This document shows positions 26,481 through 35,651 of a stretch of DNA of 64,000 bases, piece by piece (the stretch's first letter is position 1; each line of letters opens with the position of its first letter). Location: the NCBI GenBank assembly GCA_934546985.1, contig CAKTEE010000010.1, positions 6,669 through 70,668 on the forward strand. The letters are read 5' to 3'. The notes beneath the pieces were generated by a model. It ran no database searches and was not told the origin of the DNA. It worked only from the letters and a program-made list of their open reading frames with translations. Source of the stretch: an uncultured Eubacteriales bacterium. Lineage in GTDB: Bacteria; Bacillota; Clostridia; Oscillospirales; Acutalibacteraceae. The translations under genes were made by a program, and so were the position numbers.

Positions 26481-27446
26481 TTACTGTACTTTAATTTTGC
26501 GCATAATTCCTGCGGCCTTTGTTGCTTTCAGCGCTGCGGCCGCTATCATTTCAACTTCGCCTTTTTTCACAGCTCCGGCATTGTCAAATTTCGGCAGCCA
26601 TTGTTTAATGGGCAAGGACCCGCTCGGAGAAACCGCATGGAAAGCATCCAGACCAATTCTTGCGGCATACAGGGAAGTGTGCCCTGCATTGGCTCCTGAA
26701 GCTGTAATAGGCACAATCGGTTCATTAGACCCGCTCTTTGCACCAAAGTCTACCAACGGGATATCGCCGTAGCTTTCAATCTGCTGACCGAAATCATTCT
26801 TTGTTACCTGATACATACCGGCGCGGCGGGCACATGCGCGAATTTTAGCAATCAATTTCAGATTGCCGCCGATGAAAGTCGGCTTGTCGTCCAGCCCCAT
26901 CAGGAATTCATCCAGCTGGTCAAGAAAAAGCTGATAATTAGCTGTTACCTTTTCTGTTGTTGAAAGGTCAATTGCAGCAGACGGGATATATTCAGTGGAA
27001 CTGCCCGTTACTGCAACATCCAACCCGTCAAATGCCTTGGCATCCTTTTTGGAATCTCCGATAACAAGGGTTTCTGAAAACAGCGCGGAAGCAGATTTAA
27101 TTTTCTGCTGCATCTGGAAAGTGACTTCATCGTCTACACCGCCCATTTCCGCGATAACACGGTCAATCTCAAAGGCGCCGCCGAAGATTTTTAAATCCGT
27201 GGTGTACTTCTGCTTTTTTGCCTCGTCCGCTTTATATTCTTCGTTTACTGCACGGAAGCTTGCGGTAGAAGGGGTGATAACGCGGTAATATCCATACGTC
27301 ATAGTTGCGCCGTTCCCCACAGGAGATACACAATCATCAAACACCATATGATCCAGCAAAAAACTGGATTTACGGAATTCATCAATTACGGCCATTGATA
27401 ATTTATCCTGCGTTTTTAATTTTGCCTGTGCTAACGTTACTGCCAT
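26481..27446 (-). CDS. Major capsid protein
   Basis: 321 residues. AVTLAQAKLKTQDKLSMAVI, NGATMTYGYYRVITPSTASF and the closing EVEMIAAAALKATKAAGIMRKIK match phage major capsid proteins of Firmicute siphoviruses with an HK97-type fold. It follows the scaffold gene in the standard head gene order. No protease gene is adjacent. Confidence 0.85.
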   Translation of the reverse strand: MAVTLAQAKLKTQDKLSMAVIDEFRKSSFLLDHMVFDDCVSPVGNGATMTYGYYRVITPSTASFRAVNEEYKADEAKKQKYTTDLKIFGGAFEIDRVIAEMGGVDDEVTFQMQQKIKSASALFSETLVIGDSKKDAKAFDGLDVAVTGSSTEYIPSAAIDLSTTEKVTANYQLFLDQLDEFLMGLDDKPTFIGGNLKLIAKIRACARRAGMYQVTKNDFGQQIESYGDIPLVDFGAKSGSNEPIVPITASGANAGHTSLYAARIGLDAFHAVSPSGSLPIKQWLPKFDNAGAVKKGEVEMIAAAALKATKAAGIMRKIKVQ

Positions 27447-27462
27447 AAAAATACCTCTTTTC

Positions 27463-28071
27463 TTATTTTTTCAGAGCCGCTGAAATTGCGTCTTTCAGCG
27501 TAATTGGTTCGTTCGGGTTCTGATTCTGCGTCTGAGATGGGTTGGCTGCCCCAACCTGCACAAAACCTGATGAACCCTCTTTCGGTTTTAACGCCGGTAT
27601 GTCCTCTAAAACTTTGTTTAAGGCGTTTTTTACCGCTTCTTCATTAACTTTTCCGTCCTGCCCTAAAACCCCGCTCAAATCAGCCATTTTCAGTAAATAC
27701 GGAATAGTATTGGCTTCTATGCCAAGAGACACCGCTGCCATAGCCGCCGCGTTTTCAACCTGTGCTTTCTGCACTGCCGCCTGCGCCTGCGCAAGCTGGG
27801 TCTGCAAAGCATTAACGTCCGGCTGATTCTTCGCTTTTTCTGCTTTAAATGCCGATATTGCCTGTTCCACTTCCTGCTGGCTCAAACCCTGCTGTTTAAA
27901 ATATGCTTTGAGCGCAGTGTCTTCTTTTGCAGCCAATGTACCTTCAAGCATTTGCTGGATTTTGGCATAGTCGACTGATGCCGATGTACTATTCTGCTGA
28001 GCTTGCTGAGACTGCTGGAGCTGTGCGGGATTCTGCTGTTCCTGTAAATTTTGTGCATTTGCTTCTGACAT
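27463..28071 (-). CDS. Capsid scaffold protein (GP20-type)
   Basis: 202 residues, Gln/Ala-rich with long predicted helices (QTQLAQAQAAVQKAQVENAA) and a conserved C-terminus (PITLKDAISAALKK) that probably contacts the capsid protein. This composition and position between portal/minor capsid and major capsid are typical of phage minor structural GP20 scaffold proteins. The ATG at 28071 has an AAGGAG site; an in-frame ATG at 28101 lacks one. Confidence 0.8.
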   Translation of the reverse strand: MSEANAQNLQEQQNPAQLQQSQQAQQNSTSASVDYAKIQQMLEGTLAAKEDTALKAYFKQQGLSQQEVEQAISAFKAEKAKNQPDVNALQTQLAQAQAAVQKAQVENAAAMAAVSLGIEANTIPYLLKMADLSGVLGQDGKVNEEAVKNALNKVLEDIPALKPKEGSSGFVQVGAANPSQTQNQNPNEPITLKDAISAALKK

Positions 28072-28225
28072 AATAATCTCCTTCCGTTTTAAGGGTGTCA
28101 CCCTGTAATATCCGTTTTCATCGGTGTCACCGGCCGCGCATCTTTTATCCTCTTATCGCGTTTGGAGCATAAAAAATAAGGCGCAGAGCACTGCACCTTT
28201 GAAACACCTCCTTTGGGGTATAACG

Positions 28226-28254
28226 AAAGCACCTCACATTAAGTAAGGTGCTTT
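28226..28254 (-). terminator. Hairpin between minor-capsid and scaffold genes
   Basis: AAAGCACCT and AGGTGCTTT pair around an 11-nt loop. On the minus strand it follows the 76-residue gene by two bases but has only a short T-run, so it is more likely a weak terminator or mRNA stabiliser within the late operon. Confidence 0.5.
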
Positions 28255-28256
28255 GA

Positions 28257-28487
28257 CTAAAAGAACTGTTCAAGATTTATTTCTGATTGAATAAAGACCC
28301 CGCCGATATAATAATCATTTTTTACTATTATTGGTTTACCGGAAAGATTAAACCGCTTGATTACACTCCCGTCAACATCCTGGAGCATTGCTTCTTCTGT
28401 TAATCCTGGAATATGTTTCAGCAAAGCGGCGCACTGCCTTTCAAAAATTTCATCATCAGGCTGATTGCAAATCATATATTCCCTCAT
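28257..28487 (-). CDS. Small hypothetical prophage protein
   Basis: 76 residues, acidic (DDEIFERQCAALLKHIPGLTEE, then IIVKNDYYIGGVFI). No family recognised. The ATG at 28487 has a GGAG ten bases upstream; the frame also has a TTG at 28508 within the minor capsid gene. It sits between minor capsid protein and scaffold genes and is probably co-transcribed with them. Confidence 0.55.
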   Translation of the reverse strand: MREYMICNQPDDEIFERQCAALLKHIPGLTEEAMLQDVDGSVIKRFNLSGKPIIVKNDYYIGGVFIQSEINLEQFF

Positions 28488-28494
28488 TACTGCA

Positions 28495-30075
28495 TCACTC
28501 CAATCCAAACTTTTCGTTCACTTTTTTATTTGTTTTAACGGAAGTATTTAAAATATCCTGTACGGCTTCTTCGCGGGTCATTCCTTTATCGGATATTTTG
28601 TGGTTCAGCAATTCCTCAAACGACTTATTCGGGTATTCGATATCCAGTTGTTTCCGTGCTTCCTGATCCCGCATTAGCTCACGGGCCTGCGTACGGTATT
28701 GGTTTCTCAGTTCACAGGCTTGCCTTGCCTGTTCTTCAATACTTTTGGTTCTGTCAATGATATTGGGAATCTGCTCATCATGGGATTTATACCATTTTCT
28801 TGCAGCGCGGTTGCTTAACCGCCCGACACCATCGGACATTTGCTTGAAATCCAGCGTTTGAATTGCTTTTTCTTCTTCCGCGGTTAATTTAAGTATACCA
28901 TGTTCTGTAGGTTTTACAATATCCCCCATACGGGCCAGAGGCGGCGGAGTGACTTTTACACCATGTGAATCTTCACGCTTATAATCCCGCCGAAGTACTT
29001 TTTCATTTTTCTTCACAAAATCGTTATTCCTGCCCTGCCATTCCTTAACCTTTTGGCTGTAATATTCTTTATTATCCGAATCAAGGGAACCGTCGCGCAG
29101 CCTTTTATATTTTCGGATATTCCGCTCATTGAACCGCTGTTGCTGCTGTAAAGAATATACTCTGTTTGCCTCATCAATCTCATCCTGTGTTAACGGCTTC
29201 GGCGGGGTATTGATACCCTCAAAATATGTAGTGTGACTGTCCTTGCATCCTGGATGGTACAGCCCTCCTGCTATGGCAGCGGATAATTTGGGATATTTAT
29301 TATCCGGAACCGGCACATTCCCGTAAACATCATCGTAATAAACTTTGGCAATCCATTTCAGACATTTAGGGCAGGCAACGTTCCTGCGGGTAACAAGAAC
29401 TGTGCTGATTCCCCATTCGTCACGCTTGGCGCTTTCCCCCTGCAAATAAGCCCGTGTGTTTGCGGTATCTATTGCCATTCTCGCGTAGCTGTCAATAGGT
29501 ACCCGCGCACCATTGCTGTATTCTATACAGTTAAGCCCCCGCGTCAAAAAATCTTTGGACGCCATATCAACGGCTTGTTCCAGTGTGCCTACTCCTGTAT
29601 TCGCATATACCTGTGCATCAAATATAATCTTTCGGTATTGGTCATTAGCCATGCGAAGCATTGCAGTTTCGGCTTTCTGCATATCATGGACCGTTGCGGT
29701 AATCAAAGCGTTTAGTTTTCTCTGATTGATTTTAAAAAATTCGCCGTAAAGCCCGCTCGACTTGCCTTTCGGAACTCTGAACCCTTTTTTCAGCGCCTCC
29801 AAAATCTCTGTTTCCTGATCCATCTGACCGCTTTTATATGCTTTTTTCAGCGCAGTCTTAATCTGGTCATTAATAGTGGAAAAATAAGAAGTAAATATCT
29901 TTTGATTATCCATCCTGTACGTCTGCAAAGCTTCTAACTGCTTAGCCTGCCACATTGTATAATTCAGATCTTCCGTTTCCTCTAAACTCAAATGATGTTT
30001 CACATTCCTTATCATTGATGATATAAGATACTCTTCAATACGCTGAAAGGCTTTTGAAATATCATAATCACTCAT
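28495..30075 (-). CDS. Phage minor capsid protein (Phage_min_cap2 / Mu gpF-type)
   Basis: 526 residues. The N-terminal helical part begins SDYDISKAFQRIEEYLISSM, and the central region holds the Cys/His-containing motif ACPKCLKWIAKVYYDD and YHPGCKDSHTTYF typical of the minor head protein family that follows the portal and may enter the host with DNA. Extended charged C-terminus (LRRDYKREDSHGVKV onward). It overlaps the small gene upstream by eight bases. Confidence 0.85.
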   Translation of the reverse strand: MSDYDISKAFQRIEEYLISSMIRNVKHHLSLEETEDLNYTMWQAKQLEALQTYRMDNQKIFTSYFSTINDQIKTALKKAYKSGQMDQETEILEALKKGFRVPKGKSSGLYGEFFKINQRKLNALITATVHDMQKAETAMLRMANDQYRKIIFDAQVYANTGVGTLEQAVDMASKDFLTRGLNCIEYSNGARVPIDSYARMAIDTANTRAYLQGESAKRDEWGISTVLVTRRNVACPKCLKWIAKVYYDDVYGNVPVPDNKYPKLSAAIAGGLYHPGCKDSHTTYFEGINTPPKPLTQDEIDEANRVYSLQQQQRFNERNIRKYKRLRDGSLDSDNKEYYSQKVKEWQGRNNDFVKKNEKVLRRDYKREDSHGVKVTPPPLARMGDIVKPTEHGILKLTAEEEKAIQTLDFKQMSDGVGRLSNRAARKWYKSHDEQIPNIIDRTKSIEEQARQACELRNQYRTQARELMRDQEARKQLDIEYPNKSFEELLNHKISDKGMTREEAVQDILNTSVKTNKKVNEKFGLE

Positions 30076-30289
30076 TGGACAGAACCTTAAATCCGGCCGC
30101 TTTAAATTGTCTGCGTAAATTCTTTAATTGGGTGATACTTTGACATCTATCACAGCGCAATTCTGCATACCCGCTCTTTTCAACGGCATAAATTCCAAAG
30201 GAAACCTGCTCACTTGCTGTTTTCAGAAGTCCCTGGTATTCCTGACGGCTCATCCGGTACATTCGGTTTGCTACTTTCACTTTCATCAT
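30068..30289 (-). CDS. Small hypothetical protein overlapping portal gene 3' end
   Basis: 73 residues. MYRMSRQEYQGLLKTASEQ, FGIYAVEKSGYAELRCDRCQ and LRRQFKAAGFKVLSN; the CDRC pair hints at metal binding but is not enough for a family call. The first 80 bases overlap the portal gene in another frame and the last 142 do not, and the tail of the frame looks like real protein. The start (30289 or the ATG at 30265) is uncertain, as neither has a strong ribosome site. Confidence 0.55.
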   Translation of the reverse strand: MMKVKVANRMYRMSRQEYQGLLKTASEQVSFGIYAVEKSGYAELRCDRCQSITQLKNLRRQFKAAGFKVLSNE

Positions 30290-31775
30290 CGTTAAAACCT
30301 ACCCCCATATTTAATGCAGGTTCCCGCATTTCTACAATTCCCTGTTCACTTTTCAGCCTTTGAATTTCCTTTGTTTTCCAAACATCATCCTTACTGTCTC
30401 CCCACATTTCTTCCACCTGAGCCTCAATACTCATAACCGGCGTACCTGGGCGGGCTTTGGACAGAGTTTCAACCTGGCTTTCAAAGCTTGGGTTCGCATA
30501 CTCGCCAAACGGTATATCTACTTTAACTTCCATTAAAGGTTGTTTTAGGAGAATATTATAAGCATTGATGCACGCGGCCACTACTTCCGGCAATTCTTCC
30601 TGCAAAGCTTCAACAATGGCATTTCGGGTGTAAAGCGTTGCCTTTTCCTTTTCCCGCTGAGCCTCGGCATTATCTAATTTTTTAACATCAATGCCAAGCG
30701 TGGAAGGGGAAATAATACCCTGCAAGCACAAATCCAGCGCTGTACAATACGTTGCCGCATAACTGTCATGAGGTATTGCAGGCTGTTCTGTGCTTATTAC
30801 GTTTTTTCCTCCTTCGTCCATATTGTCATCACCGGAAATAAAACGGTTGTCAAAAGGATTCGGCTTCATAACCTTGCCTGTATCCGGGTCTTTAGGTATG
30901 TAGGATTCAGGGATATATGTCCTTGCCCTGCCCGCTCTAAGCGCGTCCATCCATTGGGACCATGCTTCGTCCAGCGCGTCAAAACTATCAAGTTTTCCGT
31001 CAAAAACAGAACCTCCGCGCCCTTCATATTTTGCACTCTCGTATATTTTCAGCGGCGCGGCAAGAATTACAGATTTATCGAAGCTCCAATTTTGTACGCC
31101 TTTGGTTGCGTCTATGGACTGTAAATCCTCCAAACTGTCGCCTTTATACAATTCATTATGAATATATCCATATCCGTAATGCTCATGCAGTACATACTGC
31201 TGCCGATGTTCTGTGTACGGCGTTTTGAATATAATTTCTTTAATGCGCCCGCGCTCATATACTATCTCTACCCGCTCGCCTGAATACCATTCCAATAAAG
31301 GGTATTGGCTTATGTTGGTATCTATTGTCACCTTAAAAGCCCCATCGCCGATATACAGCGTTTCTTTCAGACATTTTTCTAATATTTTTCGGAATTTATT
31401 TTCACTTTCAATTTCACACCAGATATCCGCCTGTTTTGAATCTGCAAACTCAAAACCGTTCATATCTTCCAGCACAATCCCTGTTAGAATGCGTACTATC
31501 AGATTGGGAAGTCCTGTATGTATCTTGCGCATTTCCATACCAGGCGTACACCTTGAAGCCCAAAACTTATATTTGTCCGTATATTCAGGACATTGCTGGT
31601 ACATCTGCTCCAATTCGTTTCCGTCTCCCCGATACCAAATACGGTTACGGATTGCGTTCAATTCAAAATCCATGATTTCCTGTATCTGTATACTGCGCGA
31701 ATTCGCAGGCTGTACCTGAAGCCAGCTGCGCAAACCGCGTTTAATATTCTCGCTCAATTTCTGTGTCCATCTCAT
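30210..31775 (-). CDS. Portal protein (SPP1-type)
   Basis: 521 residues forming the ring at the packaging vertex. Typical stretches are NAIRNRIWYRGDGNELEQMY, SRCTPGMEMRKIHTGLPNLI, and the later HDSYAATYCTALDLCLQGI and STLGIDVKKLDNAEAQREKE. The start overlaps the terminase stop by four bases (ATGA). The acidic C-terminus overlaps the next gene. Confidence 0.92.
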   Translation of the reverse strand: MRWTQKLSENIKRGLRSWLQVQPANSRSIQIQEIMDFELNAIRNRIWYRGDGNELEQMYQQCPEYTDKYKFWASRCTPGMEMRKIHTGLPNLIVRILTGIVLEDMNGFEFADSKQADIWCEIESENKFRKILEKCLKETLYIGDGAFKVTIDTNISQYPLLEWYSGERVEIVYERGRIKEIIFKTPYTEHRQQYVLHEHYGYGYIHNELYKGDSLEDLQSIDATKGVQNWSFDKSVILAAPLKIYESAKYEGRGGSVFDGKLDSFDALDEAWSQWMDALRAGRARTYIPESYIPKDPDTGKVMKPNPFDNRFISGDDNMDEGGKNVISTEQPAIPHDSYAATYCTALDLCLQGIISPSTLGIDVKKLDNAEAQREKEKATLYTRNAIVEALQEELPEVVAACINAYNILLKQPLMEVKVDIPFGEYANPSFESQVETLSKARPGTPVMSIEAQVEEMWGDSKDDVWKTKEIQRLKSEQGIVEMREPALNMGVGFNDDESESSKPNVPDEPSGIPGTSENSK

Positions 31776-33136
31776 TTCTCTGCCCCCTTAAATCCAATCA
31801 TTTGCCGGTATGGAATAAATCCATACTGGCAGGCATTAATTGTATGGTCGTTGCGGTCTTCCGGCTCATCCTTATCCTCTTTCCAGCTATACCGGTCAAG
31901 CTCGCCCATGTGCTCTGTACAGGTATCTGCTACTAAATAACAGCCCTGCTGTATCCATCCGAGCATAAGTTTGATACGGTCAATAATCTCTACCTTTTTG
32001 TACGAATCGTGGAAGTTATACAGGCAACCGTGCAAACGTTTATATTTTTTTAATTCCATTGTGGTAGCTTGGTCTGCACAGTCGATAAATACATCCTTGG
32101 CAAATCCCCATTCATGACGGTTCCGCTCCAGAAAATCCAGAAATTTGATTACTGTGTCAGACGGTGCAAGCGGCGTACTTAAATCTGCATTGCTGTACAC
32201 TTTTTCATCCAGCAAAATCAGCTTTCTGTCCTCTGTAATCCCTTGAAATATCATTGCAATTGTATCGGGAGATTTGCTGGAATAGGATGTATCTAAAGCC
32301 GCCGAAAACTTTTTGAACCGCAGTTTTCCTGCTTTTACTTGTGCTTTTATCCACTCAATAGACACCGCATGTTTTTTGCGGTCAAAGTTTGGAAATATGA
32401 GACCGGTTGCTTTTCCGCGCAGGCCTTGTATTTTGTTTTTGTAAATCTTAGTCCCCTTCGGCGTATTTGTCATAATCTGTTCCAGCTTTTCCTTGCTTAA
32501 TCCCAGATTATGGTTAAAAGAAAAGAACCAATGCACCCAATTGGGCTTTGGTTCTTCTTTCAATTCATTTAAAATTTCAACCGGCGTTTCCTGCCGCCAT
32601 TCTGGCAGCGGACGGGAACAGTTAATATATTCTTTGTACACGTCCAAGCTTGGATCATCAGGATTAAGCGTCGCCATAAGATAATCACAGCGCATGGAAG
32701 CTTCCCGTACAAATTCAATATCTGCGGTGTTAATTTCATCAATATACAGACATCCGTACTGACCGCCCAAAGCTTTTTGCCATTTGGTTTTATCGCCGTA
32801 CCCCATAACATAAATAATTTTGTCTCCGGCAGACGTGTGAAATAAAATATGTGGTATCTTATCATCTTTGGAACCATTCCCGTTATATTGGCACAGAACG
32901 CCAAAATCATCAATAATCCCGAGGTCTTTGTTGATAATATTCTTTTCAGCAGTTCCAGTGTCTTTTGCCGCCAGAATATGAAGCTTTTTCGGACTGTCGG
33001 CAACTTTCAGCATAAACTTAAAAAGTCCCACGGTCGTTTTTCCTGCCGCCGTTGTCCCTTCCAAAAATTCTACCGGAGCATTACAGCGGAGGAAGGATTT
33101 GTATTTGGGAGATAAAATCAATCTTTCGCTGCTCAT
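31772..33136 (-). CDS. Terminase large subunit
   Basis: 454 residues. The N-terminal ATPase has Walker A GTTAAGKTTV near residue 28 and a Walker B-like CLYIDEINTAD; the C-terminal RNase H-like nuclease has SAALDTSYSSKSPDTIAMI and FIDCADQATTMELKKY with the expected acidic residues. It translocates DNA into the procapsid and cuts it. Start overlaps the terminase small subunit gene by four bases. Confidence 0.95.
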   Translation of the reverse strand: MSSERLILSPKYKSFLRCNAPVEFLEGTTAAGKTTVGLFKFMLKVADSPKKLHILAAKDTGTAEKNIINKDLGIIDDFGVLCQYNGNGSKDDKIPHILFHTSAGDKIIYVMGYGDKTKWQKALGGQYGCLYIDEINTADIEFVREASMRCDYLMATLNPDDPSLDVYKEYINCSRPLPEWRQETPVEILNELKEEPKPNWVHWFFSFNHNLGLSKEKLEQIMTNTPKGTKIYKNKIQGLRGKATGLIFPNFDRKKHAVSIEWIKAQVKAGKLRFKKFSAALDTSYSSKSPDTIAMIFQGITEDRKLILLDEKVYSNADLSTPLAPSDTVIKFLDFLERNRHEWGFAKDVFIDCADQATTMELKKYKRLHGCLYNFHDSYKKVEIIDRIKLMLGWIQQGCYLVADTCTEHMGELDRYSWKEDKDEPEDRNDHTINACQYGFIPYRQMIGFKGAEK

Positions 33137-33501
33137 TCCTCCTCGCCCTTAATCTGTTCTATTAAATTATCAAGCTTTGTAATTTCCGTTTCAAGTGAAG
33201 CTGAAACTTCCATTTTGTCTTTGGGTTTATAACCCGCTCTGTCAAGGATATCTTTCGCGGCCATATGCTGTACCATTTCACTTTTTGCGGCGAGAAGTTC
33301 TTTTTGTTTCTTGAATGCTTTTCCCGCCGCGGACTGAATTTCTATGGTCAGGAGGCGGTTATATTCTTCCATAAATTCTCTGTCTTTTTTCCACGCGCAA
33401 ATGCTCTGTTCTGATACTTTAATTTCTCCTGCAATTTCTTTCTGCTTTAATTCACCTGAAACCATTAATTTTATTGCCTTTTTTTGCTTTGGCGTAAGCA
33501 T
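33133..33501 (-). CDS. Terminase small subunit
   Basis: 122 residues. An N-terminal helix-turn-helix (LTPKQKKAIKLMVSGELKQK, then EIKVSEQSICAWKKDREF) of the phage small terminase type, followed by a helical oligomerisation region. It recognises the packaging site and starts DNA loading; that site is often within or near this gene. It is the first gene of the packaging/head cluster and is followed by terL with a four-base overlap. Confidence 0.86.
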   Translation of the reverse strand: MLTPKQKKAIKLMVSGELKQKEIAGEIKVSEQSICAWKKDREFMEEYNRLLTIEIQSAAGKAFKKQKELLAAKSEMVQHMAAKDILDRAGYKPKDKMEVSASLETEITKLDNLIEQIKGEEE

Positions 33502-33592
33502 TTCAATCCCTCCTAAAAATTAAAGTAAATTAAAGTAAAATATCTCCCGCTCTATTTTGAAATAATTACTCACTGTCAGGCCCAAAACAATG

Positions 33593-33653
33593 AAAAAACA
33601 CACCCTTAATTCGAGCGCATCATCATGCGTCTGCGATTATCAGGTGTGTTTTT
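33593..33653. terminator. Long imperfect hairpin between early genes and packaging genes
   Basis: AAAACACACC (33595-33604) pairs with GGTGTGTTTT (33643-33652), and an inner GCGCAT/ATGCGT stem plus a matching imperfect arm extend it to a stem of nearly 30 bp. T-runs occur on both sides, so a bidirectional terminator separating the early and late transcription units is likely. Confidence 0.7.
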
Positions 33654-33706
33654 ATATCTTTACATGATACATTTTAGCACGTTTGCGGCGGTCATATCGG
33701 TCAAAA

Positions 33707-34150
33707 TCATATTTTTTTCAAAAATCTTTCAAATTTTTTTCTGACGCTGTTTTCTGTATCATGATTTGATATACGTGTTGCTACTTCTTCCCACTCCAAA
33801 TTTTCAATAAATTTGTATGTTAATATCTGCCGGAACAAACTGCTGTCAATACTTTGAATATAATTATGCAACCTCTTATATTCCCAATCACATTCTTCTT
33901 TTCTTTCCTGCAATCGCAATTTTAATTCCTCAAGTTCTTTGCGCAGTTCCCATGCGCCGGAATAACTTTTCTCTGGAATTCCTGATACCAAAACACTATG
34001 TTGTGTATACGGGAATTCTATCTGCGAAGCCTTAACGCTGTCGCTGGTCTGGTATTTATTTATCTTTTCCTTGACCTTTTCAATCTGAATCTCCAGCATA
34101 GCAACTTCTCCTTCGAGATATAAATATTTCTCTAATTCTTCTTTGGTCAC
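33707..34150 (-). CDS. RinA/ArpU-type late transcription regulator
   Basis: 147 residues. Two coiled-coil segments (LEIQIEKVKEKINKY and ELRKELEELKLRLQERKEE) and a sigma-70 region 4-like C-terminus (RQILTYKFIENLEWEEVATR) as in phage late regulators that precede the terminase genes. It probably switches on the packaging/structural operon. Start codon is GTG with an AGGAGG site. Confidence 0.72.
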   Translation of the reverse strand: MTKEELEKYLYLEGEVAMLEIQIEKVKEKINKYQTSDSVKASQIEFPYTQHSVLVSGIPEKSYSGAWELRKELEELKLRLQERKEECDWEYKRLHNYIQSIDSSLFRQILTYKFIENLEWEEVATRISNHDTENSVRKKFERFLKKI

Positions 34151-34170
34151 ATTTAAAGCCTCCTTTGACT

Positions 34171-34704
34171 TTAGCTGTTAAGTACCACGCTTAAATAATC
34201 ACAGGCATATCCTCGACAGCCTTGTATGATTTCCTGCATGGCTGATATTGGTATGATGTTATATCCTCCTCTTTTCCTTTGGTTGGCTTTCCACCTGTCC
34301 CAAAAGGATATAACATCTCCCCCCCTGATAAGGTATATCTTTTGCATAGGTTTTATTTCACATATGACAAACGACACCTCGCCTAACGGAAGAGCGAAGC
34401 GTATGTATTCTATCTGGTGTTCCTGTATGTGGTTTAAAGGCAATCCTTTTTCATTCTGACTTTCTTTCGCATCAAATGAAATCGGTATGCCTCCCCTGAC
34501 TGTTCCTCTGAAATCAAGTGTGCTTTTCCCTTGCGGAAATGCATTCACTATTTTCTTTCCCATGCGTATGACAGTCCATGGCGTGGATATTTTTTGTATG
34601 TTGGCAATTCCCATAGACTTATACTGATTGTTTTGATAACTCAGCAAATCTTCAAGACTTTTCCCTTTGTTTGCCATTTGTGGGTTATATGCATTTAATG
34701 ACAC
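34171..34704 (-). CDS. recU: Holliday junction resolvase RecU-like
   Basis: 177 residues. The family pattern NKGKSLEDLLSYQNNQYKS, ISTPWTV, KSTLDFRGTVRGGIPISFDAKES and PLNHIQEHQIEY places it in the RecU resolvase family, with the acidic catalytic residues in STLDFRG and FDAKES. It resolves recombination intermediates before packaging. GTG start after AAAAGGAAC. Confidence 0.88.
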   Translation of the reverse strand: MSLNAYNPQMANKGKSLEDLLSYQNNQYKSMGIANIQKISTPWTVIRMGKKIVNAFPQGKSTLDFRGTVRGGIPISFDAKESQNEKGLPLNHIQEHQIEYIRFALPLGEVSFVICEIKPMQKIYLIRGGDVISFWDRWKANQRKRGGYNIIPISAMQEIIQGCRGYACDYLSVVLNS

Positions 34705-34736
34705 GTTCCTTTTGTTCCTCTCATATAAATTTTAAT

Positions 34737-34764
34737 TTATGTATAATGAACACATTTATGTCAA
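34737..34764 (-). promoter_or_regulatory. Putative minus-strand promoter upstream of recU
   Basis: TTGACA (complement of 34759-34764) with a weak AT-rich -10 (CATAAA at the expected 17-nt distance). The 158-nt gap here holds no gene, so a promoter serving recU and the late regulator is plausible. Confidence 0.35.
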
Positions 34765-34862
34765 TCCTATTTATGTGATTATTTTCTTGCTTATTGTCGC
34801 CTATCGTTGTAAAACGGAACTATAATACAAGGCGATGAAAAGGCGGCCGACGCGCCTGAATG

Positions 34863-35633
34863 TTAATCCTGATTTTCAACGTCCTCCGGGTCCGGTGGGA
34901 TTAATACATACTTAAAATAAAGGTAACTGTTTTTATAAAAAGGGTTTTGCTTTGCTTCTACAAGCATATAGCCTTTCGGAGTTCTCGGCGGCTTGTCCAC
35001 TGTATAGTTAACTGCCGATAATTTAGGATCGCTTTTTTGCGGCTCCTGTATTGTTTTTGTCTGTTTCCATCTTTTCCCTTTTCCCTGCTCTTCCGTCCAG
35101 TGATTAAAAAGGTAAGTTGCAAGCGCGGTATAATCCTCTCCGTGATCTATCAGCTTACCGTTTTCATCTTTATAATAGTTGTGCCTGCGCAGATGTTCTA
35201 TTCTCGTTATTTCTCCGTATGTCCACTTTTCTATAATGATATATTTCGGTACATCTCCTATAATAAGATGGAAATGGATTCTTCCGTTCCTGTGTCCCCG
35301 ACCCATAACGGCTATCACTTTTGCATACGGGTAAATATGCTGCAGCCTTCTTATATAATTGTTTAAATCTTTTTTTGCTGTTTTAAAATCATCCGGCAAA
35401 AAGGTATCATTATATGTAAGGGTTACATAGTAAGCATTATGATTAAAGCTTGCGTTTGTGTTTTGGATCATGCGCTTTTGAGATCTACGGCGGTTATATT
35501 CGTCCCGCTCCTCCTTTGTTTCAAAACGTACCGGCTTGGGTTTCGCCTTCTTAATATTTGCCCGCTCTGCCACGGTGTAAAACTCCTGTTCTAAAACTAC
35601 TCCTGCTATTGTCGTTCTTTTACAGCGCGGCAT
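34863..35633 (-). CDS. HUH-type replication-associated protein
   Basis: 256 residues. The motif RIHFHLIIGDV contains an HUH (His-hydrophobic-His) metal site, preceded by AYYVTLTYNDTFLPDDF (motif I-like). A candidate nucleophile tyrosine is in DYTALATYLFNHW. This matches the rolling-circle Rep/G2P-like superfamily that nicks DNA and joins its 5' end to a tyrosine. It is the only recognisable replication initiator in the prophage. RBS GAGGTGA precedes the ATG. Confidence 0.72.
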   Translation of the reverse strand: MPRCKRTTIAGVVLEQEFYTVAERANIKKAKPKPVRFETKEERDEYNRRRSQKRMIQNTNASFNHNAYYVTLTYNDTFLPDDFKTAKKDLNNYIRRLQHIYPYAKVIAVMGRGHRNGRIHFHLIIGDVPKYIIIEKWTYGEITRIEHLRRHNYYKDENGKLIDHGEDYTALATYLFNHWTEEQGKGKRWKQTKTIQEPQKSDPKLSAVNYTVDKPPRTPKGYMLVEAKQNPFYKNSYLYFKYVLIPPDPEDVENQD

Positions 35634-35651
35634 TATTTATCACCTCTGTGT

